NCBI RefSeq assembly: GCF_963678635.1
Contig: NC_087062.1
Location: 90,681,845-90,745,844 of the forward strand
From: Symsagittifera roscoffensis
Lineage: Eukaryota > Xenacoelomorpha > Acoela > Convolutidae
Direction: 5' to 3'
DNA: 64,000 nucleotides
Position 1 is the stretch's first letter; every line of letters begins with the position of its first letter. Shown one piece after another: positions 10,701 through 18,164 of the stretch. The position numbers and the translations under genes are program-made. The notes under the pieces were generated by a model, which ran no database searches, was not told the origin of the DNA, and saw nothing but the letters and a program-made list of their open reading frames with translations.

Positions 10701-13700
10701 ATTCATCATACAATAGGAATAGAAACTACTCCTATAATAGAAATAGAAGTTATTCAAACAATCGAAATCAGAATTACCCGAACAATCGATCAAGGAATAA
10801 CTCATATAATAGATCGAACTATAACAGACCAAACAATAATTACCAAAACAGATCGCGAAATAATTCACAAAATCGACACCCAAGTTATAATAATCGTTAT
10901 AGAAATTATTCCCAATCACCACACCGGAATAATAATAACTATAATAACTCTAATAATCGTCATAGAAGCAGTACACCTAAACATCAAAGACAAATCAATC
11001 AAGTACAAGCTAATCCAGAAACAACATCAGACCCCCCAGGTATTGATAACACAGTAACTGATACGTTACAACTCAATCAAATAAACTGTACATCATCAGA
11101 TTCAGAAAGTGATACTGAAAACACTCTTTCTATCAATATGATAAAAGTCGAAAATGACTATGAATCTGTCATATATGAACAACCCTTTCCATCACATATA
11201 TATGAAAATCAATCAGAATTTCTTCAAAATTATTACACTACACCCATAAATTCCACACCAACGACACAAGAAACAAATGAGATTAACACTACAAATCAAA
11301 CCAATAAAAACACCAAAACAAAATGCTTGAATACAAACCACATTTATCAAAATATACAAAAAGAACAACCCAAAGAAAAAATTTGGACAATACCATTTCT
11401 CTTAGAAAGCCCAAGAAATAAAGAATTTCAACCACCAGACCTTGAAATAGATTTTTTAATTGATTCAGGAGCAGAATCAAACATAATAAACATCCCCACA
11501 TGGAATGAAATAAAAACTTTACATCCAAAGCTAACACCTCTTGAAACCTCCAGCAAACTAGCAACAGCACAAGGATCAACATTGATAAACTACGGAAAAA
11601 TCCAATTATTTCTCCTCCCTACCAGGACAATGGAGCAAAGTAAAATTCTAAACAAGCCATTTAAACAAATATTCCATATCACTGATATTAAATATAATAT
11701 CATTGGAATACCATTTATTTCGAAGTATATACCAACAATTAACATCCTAAACAGTAAAATATTAATCAAAGATAAATATACAAAAACAAAAGAAACATCC
11801 CTAACATTTTTTCAAAGATTAAACAAACAACCACCATTCTTTTCAAAATTTTATCCAATATATAACCAACAAAGAAAACACCTGAAACCACTATCAGGAA
11901 ACATATATAATTTTTCAATCAAACAAGTTCACCAATATGATAAAGAACAAAACAAACAAAAATTTTATATGTCAGATTTTGAATTCAAACCTATTCATAA
12001 ATTTTTCAAAATCACAATCTCATCAATAAAATATTTGAAAAATTCGAATTCAGATATTATTTCCTTACATGTCTATAACAACACACCTTACCAAGTAACA
12101 TTACCTTTAGGACTTTTAGGATATTGTGAAACCAACGCTACAATATCACCAATACACGAAAAAGTCTATCGCGTAAATAATATACTCCAATTACTAGATA
12201 TTTGCCAATCTACAATTCTTAATGAAGAATTATCTATAAATAATATAATAAGTAACGAAAACAGAAATACGGATTATTTCACAAAAACTCCATATTTCAA
12301 ACCTACATTCAACATCAGTAACTACACAGAGAAACAACAAAAATTTTTAACAATGTTTAATTTCCAACATTCACAAATAACACAAGACGAATTCGAAAAG
12401 TTAGCCAAACAGCTAATTAAATATTCATCAGTCTATGCAACATCAAAATTCGATGTTGGAAAAATCAGTTCATCACTACATCTCCCGTTAAAACCAGACG
12501 CAGTTTTCAAAAAACAGAGAGCAAGTAAAGTACCAATTCACTTACATGATAAAGTAAACAGATTACTCGATATTTTAGAACAATACAACATTATATCACC
12601 AGTTAATAAAAAAGAACAACCAAAAGGCAACACATTCATCAACCCCGTTATCATTCTAGCTAAAGGAGAATCATTAAAAATCGTTCTCGATGCTAGATAC
12701 CTCAATTCACTTATAGATGAATCAAAATGTAATTGGCCCATTCAACCAATACAAGTTATTTTAACAAAAATAAACGGCAAATACTTTACAACCGCCGATA
12801 TGAATAGTGCATACAATCAAATGCCACTAGATGAACAATCACGACGTTTAACACAATTTGTTATCGGAAACCAACAATACGAATTTAACCGCTTATTCTA
12901 TGGAATATCCATAGGACCAGCAGCATTTTCAGCTTTTATGAGCAAAATTTTTAGACCACTAATACTCAAGAAAAACGCAATCACCTATTTAGACGATGTT
13001 TTTATGCAATCACAAACAAAAGACGAAATGTTCAAAGTTTTAGAAAAATATCATCAAATACTTCAGAACGAAAATCTGAAGGCCGCCCCCGATAAATCAC
13101 ACTTCTTTTTGACAAGAGTTAAATTCTTAGGACATAACATAGAAAGAAAAACAATAACTCCACTGAAATCACGCATTGACGCTATTCAAAAACTTCAACC
13201 ACCAACAAATAAAAAGAAAATCCAAGAATTCCTTGGAATGTTAAACTTTTTAAGTAAATATGTTTATAAAATGCAATTATATCTACGACCATTTTACAAC
13301 ATCCTTAGACAACAAAATAATTTTGAATGGAATACAGAACATCAAGCACGATTCGAAGAAATAAAGAAACTTTTAACCGAACAAATTTCAAATACAATCC
13401 CAGACCCTGATCAACCATTTTATGCAATGTGCGATGCTTCGAACTTTGGCATCGGCGCAGCACTATTACAATCACATAATGGTACAAATAAAATGAACCT
13501 CATATCAGCAAATTCTCGATTATTCACTCAAGCAGAGCTACGACTCTCAACTCTAATGAGAGAATGTACAGCCATAATATATACATTGACAGAATATGAA
13601 TTTCTGATACTTGGATCAAAGCATCCAACAGTTTTATTCACAGACCACAAACCCATCATTTTTCTTTTCACACAGAAATCTAACCCAAACCACCGAGTTT

Positions 13701-16006
13701 ACAGATTTCAACTAATTCTAATGAAATTTCCAAACTTACATATAGTTTGGACTGCAGGAAAAAATCTTGCATTACCAGACACCTTAAGTCGAAATACACC
13801 ACCTGAATTACTTACACGAAAAACAACAGTTGAAATACCCAAGAACATAAAATTCTACCTTGCAGAAAACGAAACATCACCCCGATTGGAATGCAAATAT
13901 GCAGTAAAAACTGATATTGAACAATCACAAATAAATAATTTACAACATTTCCCACTTTATTTAGATTGTCAAAATAATCATTATGAAGTTGACCTACTTG
14001 GAACATCAACTTTCAAACCAATCCCATATTCTCAATGGATAAAAAATAACACCCAACAAAAACGAACAAAACAACACCCGCCTAAAAAAGACCATTTTCC
14101 ACTAATTGAAAAAGAAGATTTAACTGATAAAATAAATTTATCAGGACCACAAACAAATGATTCAAAATACACAATAAATCAAGTTTTTGACCTCCATGAC
14201 CCACTTGATACAATACCCTTATCTAAATTAGAAATCGAAAACATTTTTCTCCCCCCAACAGAAACAATTACAATTTCAACACTGAAACAATATCAAAACC
14301 TTGACCCAGTAATTAGACAACTGAAATCATGGCACAAATATAAAACTAAACCTATCAAAGCAGATTCAACCATTCTAGGAAACAAAACACTCCTCCGATA
14401 CTTTCGCAAATTTAACAACACAACAATTAACGAAAACACAGACCTTTTAGAGTATAACCTGAATGAATCTACAGTTCCATGTCTCCCTATAAGTATGATT
14501 CTTATAGCTTTTAATATTTCACATACACAAAATATTAAAGGACACTCTGGATCAGAAAAAACATATTCAAATTTTATACAAAATTTTTACTTCCCAAATG
14601 CACCAATCTGGATAAAAGTACTATGCAATGACTGTATAGTATGTCAACTAAATAAACCTTACCCAAATCAAAAACAAATAGCACAAAAACAAGATTTTAA
14701 AGGACAAAGTTTATACTTTAATCATCGTATCTCATTTGATACTAAAGGACCAATTTCACCCTCATCAGAAGGAAACTCGTACATTATGGTAATTGTTGAC
14801 GCATTTACACATTATGTAGCACTTAACCCAGTACCACATTGTAATGCTTATTACGCATACACAACACTCTATGAACACTGGATAGCAAAATTCGGACTAC
14901 CAGAAATTTTAGTTACAGACAATGGTACAGAATTCATAAATAATGAAATAATAACACTATGTCATTTATACAACATTAAACACAAACCACGTACATCTCA
15001 TGCACCTTGGACAAACGGCTTAGTCGAAGGTATGAACCGTTCACTACAAGAATATCTTAGATGTATCATCAACGGAAATGATACAAAATATACCGAATGG
15101 TCAGCAGATGTAAAATTATTTCCCTTAGCATATAATTCACAAATCACGACAACTTTAGGAATGTCACCATACGAAATGGTTTTTAACCAAAAGCCACGCA
15201 AACCAATAATGTTTACAGCAAATTCTCATAAAAACGCACAAGGTTATTGTCAACCAAATAAAGACTCAATTTGTTATAACCTCCCATTACATACGCACGA
15301 TGAAGATCATTTTCATCACCCACAAATTCTTAAATTAGCCTCCGGTACACACACCGAATGGATTCTAAATAGAGATAAAAAACACAATGAAATTTATCAA
15401 AAAATAACGAAAAAGTTATTACAAAGACAAAACATAAATGACCAAATCAATTCACGTTTTACACCAGCTTCCGATTTAAAAATTGGAACATTTGTTTTAA
15501 TACCTAATTTTAATACTCAAAAAGGAATTTCTAAAAAATTACAACCCCTCCGAAAAGGACCCTACCAAATAATTGCAAAACCCACTGATGTCACATATAA
15601 ATTTACCGACTCAGACAAAAAAGAAATCGTTCAACATCGAAACAACCTATTACCTTATTACCCAAAAGAATACGCACTCCGCGAATTAACTCAATTATAT
15701 TCTTTCACAGGATTAAAAATCATTCAAAATGAACCACATCTGAAAAACACAGAACAAAATGATAACCCCACCGAAAATCAAAACACAAAACCAACCGCCA
15801 CCAAAAACACTACAAAAAATCAAAACCATAGAGAATCTCCAAAACCAAGAAAAAATAGAAAAATGACAGAACAAATAATACCCCAAGAAGAAATAGACAA
15901 ATCAGAACATAGAAAAACATCAAGACTCCGAAATCAACCACGTAAAAACTACAAAATGTTCATCCCCCAATCTAAAATATTAAAGAAAGTAGAATTTAAA
16001 AAGTAA
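7778..16006 (+). CDS. gag-pol: Gag-Pol polyprotein, 2742 aa, single uninterrupted frame
   Basis: Residues 1-285 form an unrecognised, probably folded Gag N-terminal domain; 290-590 are Gln/Asn/Pro-rich; about 595-800 are a retrotransposon-type capsid (FTGTDPEYSVEDYL ... AAQKWFSVLP). A CCHC knuckle (CNYCRRYGHSISEC) spans 842-855. An Arg/Ser/Asn-rich tract runs to about 1080. The aspartic protease has DSG at 1229-1231. Reverse transcriptase runs from about 1560, with YLDD at 1737-1740. RNase H has acidic residues including D1886 (CDAS) and D1956 (TDHK). Integrase has zinc ligands H2249, H2256, C2286, C2289 and the D2321, D2381, E2417 triad (D,D35E), then the GPY motif at 2594-2596 and a lysine-rich tail. 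About 230 residues between protease and RT match no domain I know. Gag and Pol share one frame with no stop or frameshift, so the Gag:Pol ratio must be set another way. The start ATG is conserved in element 2. It should direct reverse transcription and integration of the element. Confidence 0.95.
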   Translation: MSSTHTPGDETPDDDEIFPFIVDADTDRGQHIFCQNLLVNLFEPGISPCKTEFPDVKIKRQIIDHYLKDICNITQQYGIYSIEFTSPNHNNRTYTIQTDDLDLEFSKVFSEYIKSIQYHNSQRANSIFTNEVFAIIYSYISILENEIPLTNVSPTETSKHLKVRHEITLLSSYLNIIKENFTKDDVSQHTKHDLQKILAWFIIDYFTHNIDLIAQARKNFRPQNSNDDTAITEQSDYVWDPEWSHPAFISFPQSISSQAIGTISYIRDYVRVIPLTIDATPLNYNTFLPDTQNNSLNSTVIHNENLNGTRNLTQQDIQTPSHFINEEIVHTTTTQQSISPIRPNLTTPRNTNPSQTQVTLQSTVKPSVAPKYSHMDYQTFRPMTIPSKTRKTFTRNNFADHNYNYTHPSKTNYQPQRNFNQYTKPRNWDNPTAQYNSKNFQPNPPQDHSENYPFFQQNKNKKQTSYQMDYLSSDDDFLQPDIFAPNTQEYRRQGIQKTRTNHRNFSPQPIDAQHQQPIQQQNPINTQSFQPIQQQNPMTAHSYQASQMQNEIPLPYYLQQHEITRNQLSNFSQMPNAAESLQMTMNPYLMGGSSITSNKPLMVFTGTDPEYSVEDYLNAVTANLILNIGPEPINTPLHQNWIHRRTALIQTTLDGAAQKWFSVLPLEIKSNWKRFTQEFSKMFDSERNKQQQRVLCNEIRRLPNETIKQIAVRIETLVRKAYSLNTHDYKNTKMTEILMMTLTPQLRKIAIKKRASHPSSIREPDLDFRKLVDKLEQAEITMKLEETENLKLQYVNKIETTPTNINNIQESETDLVEKITEILNIYEKNPNFKGKPSFKKWCNYCRRYGHSISECKQKQQDSQNKPQKYKEPNKSFYQYMKKDQNLPNKTVHSNNSSGKPLPNNTNYTRNQSPYNSSYRGRSPERRNTYNSSQNHYNRPNSRNNYSRSNSNTQRFVSRSNSQSRNNYYPNNQSRNSSYNRNRNYSYNRNRSYSNNRNQNYPNNRSRNNSYNRSNYNRPNNNYQNRSRNNSQNRHPSYNNRYRNYSQSPHRNNNNYNNSNNRHRSSTPKHQRQINQVQANPETTSDPPGIDNTVTDTLQLNQINCTSSDSESDTENTLSINMIKVENDYESVIYEQPFPSHIYENQSEFLQNYYTTPINSTPTTQETNEINTTNQTNKNTKTKCLNTNHIYQNIQKEQPKEKIWTIPFLLESPRNKEFQPPDLEIDFLIDSGAESNIINIPTWNEIKTLHPKLTPLETSSKLATAQGSTLINYGKIQLFLLPTRTMEQSKILNKPFKQIFHITDIKYNIIGIPFISKYIPTINILNSKILIKDKYTKTKETSLTFFQRLNKQPPFFSKFYPIYNQQRKHLKPLSGNIYNFSIKQVHQYDKEQNKQKFYMSDFEFKPIHKFFKITISSIKYLKNSNSDIISLHVYNNTPYQVTLPLGLLGYCETNATISPIHEKVYRVNNILQLLDICQSTILNEELSINNIISNENRNTDYFTKTPYFKPTFNISNYTEKQQKFLTMFNFQHSQITQDEFEKLAKQLIKYSSVYATSKFDVGKISSSLHLPLKPDAVFKKQRASKVPIHLHDKVNRLLDILEQYNIISPVNKKEQPKGNTFINPVIILAKGESLKIVLDARYLNSLIDESKCNWPIQPIQVILTKINGKYFTTADMNSAYNQMPLDEQSRRLTQFVIGNQQYEFNRLFYGISIGPAAFSAFMSKIFRPLILKKNAITYLDDVFMQSQTKDEMFKVLEKYHQILQNENLKAAPDKSHFFLTRVKFLGHNIERKTITPLKSRIDAIQKLQPPTNKKKIQEFLGMLNFLSKYVYKMQLYLRPFYNILRQQNNFEWNTEHQARFEEIKKLLTEQISNTIPDPDQPFYAMCDASNFGIGAALLQSHNGTNKMNLISANSRLFTQAELRLSTLMRECTAIIYTLTEYEFLILGSKHPTVLFTDHKPIIFLFTQKSNPNHRVYRFQLILMKFPNLHIVWTAGKNLALPDTLSRNTPPELLTRKTTVEIPKNIKFYLAENETSPRLECKYAVKTDIEQSQINNLQHFPLYLDCQNNHYEVDLLGTSTFKPIPYSQWIKNNTQQKRTKQHPPKKDHFPLIEKEDLTDKINLSGPQTNDSKYTINQVFDLHDPLDTIPLSKLEIENIFLPPTETITISTLKQYQNLDPVIRQLKSWHKYKTKPIKADSTILGNKTLLRYFRKFNNTTINENTDLLEYNLNESTVPCLPISMILIAFNISHTQNIKGHSGSEKTYSNFIQNFYFPNAPIWIKVLCNDCIVCQLNKPYPNQKQIAQKQDFKGQSLYFNHRISFDTKGPISPSSEGNSYIMVIVDAFTHYVALNPVPHCNAYYAYTTLYEHWIAKFGLPEILVTDNGTEFINNEIITLCHLYNIKHKPRTSHAPWTNGLVEGMNRSLQEYLRCIINGNDTKYTEWSADVKLFPLAYNSQITTTLGMSPYEMVFNQKPRKPIMFTANSHKNAQGYCQPNKDSICYNLPLHTHDEDHFHHPQILKLASGTHTEWILNRDKKHNEIYQKITKKLLQRQNINDQINSRFTPASDLKIGTFVLIPNFNTQKGISKKLQPLRKGPYQIIAKPTDVTYKFTDSDKKEIVQHRNNLLPYYPKEYALRELTQLYSFTGLKIIQNEPHLKNTEQNDNPTENQNTKPTATKNTTKNQNHRESPKPRKNRKMTEQIIPQEEIDKSEHRKTSRLRNQPRKNYKMFIPQSKILKKVEFKK

Positions 16007-16606
16007 TTTTAAGATTTTATACTTCACAATCTTGAAACATCCGTAACATTTTTCATTTCAATTTTTCAAAATAACATGCTCACAAGTACGCAATAATTCT
16101 AGTTCAAAATAGACCAATAGGATTCATCCAATCCGCCACTTTCTCTAACTCAAACTAAGATCAATTAGACGAATAATCTAGAACTCCAGGCACATCTCTA
16201 ACTATAACTTTACAACCTCCAGGTCAAAAATAAGCAAACCACTCCAACTTGACAACTAAAATAAATATCACCATAATACCGTACCCCTCCCTTATCTAAT
16301 AACCCAAAGATCAACAATATTTCCCCAATTCAGACCACGAATACCCCCAAAACAAATTTGATAACTTAGCCTAAAGTAACAAAATGAAGATTTTAATTAG
16401 CCTAAAGTATAAAAATCTCACCATACCCCGGATCATTTGACAAACAAAAATAAAGAAAAAGACGACCTCCCAGTCACCATGAAAATTGCCCCCAACAATT
16501 TTTTACAAAACTCAACCCACTTGTCAAAAAACTAATAAATAATTCGACCACACTAGAAAATCGCCTCAAACAGCAAAAAATATTCGACCAAGAGATCATT
16601 TCTTAA
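16007..16606 (+). other. intergenic spacer between gag-pol and the small hydrophobic ORFs
   Basis: 600 nt without a long frame but conserved in element 2. It contains a 13-bp direct repeat TTAGCCTAAAGTA (16366-16378 and 16397-16409), kept as a pair in element 2. It is a candidate internal promoter or splice-acceptor region for the env-side genes; nothing in the sequence proves either. Confidence 0.45.
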
Positions 16607-16837
16607 ATGCTTTTCTCTCAAACAGTTGCTCAAATACTTATAAATTTTAAACATTTTTTTTCAATACTTGAAGCCTTTATAATATTTCTTTTTGATATAC
16701 TTGAATCTTTTCTAATAATCCTAATCATTTTTTGTAACATTTTTTTAATTTTCTACACTATACTCGAACTATTCCTCCAACTTTCCAAAACCCTTGAATA
16801 TATCCACAGGTACGATTTTCACAACTTGTCTAAATGA
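16607..16837 (+). CDS. small hydrophobic protein, 76 aa
   Basis: Starts MLFSQTVAQ and is dominated by one long run of Ile, Leu and Phe (about residues 14-60), long enough for one or two membrane segments, followed by a polar end. Its TGA overlaps the next start as ATGA (16834-16837). Element 2 has a homologue at 42247-42432 whose C-terminus is changed by a frameshift. It could be a small membrane protein of viroporin type, but no family match is visible and the AT-rich sequence makes hydrophobic frames easy to obtain by chance. Confidence 0.45.
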   Translation: MLFSQTVAQILINFKHFFSILEAFIIFLFDILESFLIILIIFCNIFLIFYTILELFLQLSKTLEYIHRYDFHNLSK

Positions 16838-17022
16838 TACGAACAATTTTCAGTAGAACTGATATTTTTTTATTGTTTGTAATTTTCATAACATTTTTAT
16901 CATCCCTCATTTTGACCATATGTAAATGTATAAAGAAAGCAATCATCACATTTGCCCTAGCAACAATCCTTCTAATTCTTTTTTTGGAAGAATATTATAA
17001 TAAACACAAAATTTCTCACTAA
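16834..17022 (+). CDS. small membrane protein, 62 aa
   Basis: Coupled to the preceding ORF through ATGA. It has a short basic N-terminus (MIRTIFSRTD), a hydrophobic segment of about 20 residues, a loop with CKCIKK, a second hydrophobic segment (AIITFALATILLILFL) and a short charged tail: a helical-hairpin layout. The element 2 version (42022-42210) is full length and differs mainly at the extreme C-terminus. This stronger conservation than in the surrounding spacer supports a real protein. Function unknown. Confidence 0.55.
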   Translation: MIRTIFSRTDIFLLFVIFITFLSSLILTICKCIKKAIITFALATILLILFLEEYYNKHKISH

Positions 17023-17027
17023 ATTAA

Positions 17028-18164
17028 CAATTCAAAAATCCATCAAAAATTGCTACCCAACAGTCACAGAATCAGTCTTCACCGACATCATCCCAAGATA
17101 ACCAAACACCACCTTCAACTACTCAAAATCCTCAAACATCTACACGAATTTCTTTTCAAGACAATCCATACACTTTTGAAGAACGGCACGCTCGTTTATC
17201 TGAACCACTAGAACCAGTTCAACGACAAGCATCTCTAAGTGAACCAACATATAATCTTTACCCAACACTACCACAAGAACTAAGCAGAATACGAAACCTT
17301 AGTCAAAACCAAAACACAACGGAAATAAATAGACAAATTATACATCCTCGACGAAATAGAAATTTTCAAACTCCCCGAGTTCATTTTGATATACCTCAAT
17401 CCCCATCACAAACCACTCCAGAAAACACCACTGGTATCACACCAGAAACTCCTACACTTTTTTCACAACGAAGCACTTCAAGTCTACCTTCAGACTACTT
17501 AGGTTCAACACCAACATCTGAACAAGCACGAGAAAATCCTTTTAACCCCCCAAACCTAACATCACGACTGCCATATTGGACTACACATTCATTTACACAA
17601 GGTGAACCAAATTTAGTCAATGACCCCATAGATATTTCTACGGATACAACAACATCCTCATCACTACCAGAAACATTATCACTACCATCAACACCATCAA
17701 TAAGCCAATTTTCACCACTACCCTTTAACTTAAATTTTCCAAATAATCTCGACGCCAGATATCGAGAACAATCATCAATAAATATTCCTTTAAGACTAGA
17801 TTGGAATACATTCACAGCACCTCCACCATTATTTGGACAACATCAAGAAAGTAACCGCCTTCATAACTGGGCACTTAATAGATTACAATATCGCCAAGAT
17901 ATTCATAACGATATCCGTGATCACAATATTCAAATACTCCAACAAAACAGTTTACAATTAAAGTTTGAAATCACAGTTAAGTTAAATAACATTACCCAAC
18001 ATCCCTACCCATTAAATCCACCTAACATAACAGCTCAATCACTACCACCACCGTTTATTACTACTGAAGTAATATATAAATACGACAGATACACCAAAAA
18101 CACAATTGGTTACATTACATTTTATAATCCATACTCAGGATTATCATACACATGTATATTTTAA
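17028..18164 (+). CDS. 378-codon open frame without any ATG, Pro/Ser/Thr-rich
   Basis: From the codon after TAA (17025-17027) to TAA (18162-18164) there is no stop in 378 codons and no methionine codon. The chance of such a run in AT-rich DNA is small. The product would be Gln/Ser/Thr/Pro-rich for about 280 residues, with a C-terminal part (LQLKFEITVKLNNITQHPYP onward) that looks more structured and has NIT sequons. The end overlaps the env ATG by 13 nt in another frame. With no ATG it needs splicing, shifting or a non-AUG start: TTTCTTTTCAAG near 17160 and AATCAG near 17073 are conserved acceptor-like sites. Element 2 lost about 757 bp here, in frame, and has a later A-run frameshift. The upstream frame relation to the 62-aa ORF differs between copies, which argues that coding starts downstream of 17040. 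Confidence 0.65.
   Translation, partial: QFKNPSKIATQQSQNQSSPTSSQDNQTPPSTTQNPQTSTRISFQDNPYTFEERHARLSEPLEPVQRQASLSEPTYNLYPTLPQELSRIRNLSQNQNTTEINRQIIHPRRNRNFQTPRVHFDIPQSPSQTTPENTTGITPETPTLFSQRSTSSLPSDYLGSTPTSEQARENPFNPPNLTSRLPYWTTHSFTQGEPNLVNDPIDISTDTTTSSSLPETLSLPSTPSISQFSPLPFNLNFPNNLDARYREQSSINIPLRLDWNTFTAPPPLFGQHQESNRLHNWALNRLQYRQDIHNDIRDHNIQILQQNSLQLKFEITVKLNNITQHPYPLNPPNITAQSLPPPFITTEVIYKYDRYTKNTIGYITFYNPYSGLSYTCIF

Noticed and set aside
10641..11057. Open frame overlapping the Asn/Arg-rich part of gag in another frame, with counterparts at 48113-48598 and 61825-62499
   Set aside because: Explained by the low-complexity AAT/AGA-rich codons of gag, which stay open when shifted; in element 3 it reflects a frameshift.
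11880..12330. Possible dUTPase-like domain between protease and RT
   Set aside because: Only a vague LPLGLLGY resemblance; the conserved dUTPase motifs are not seen.
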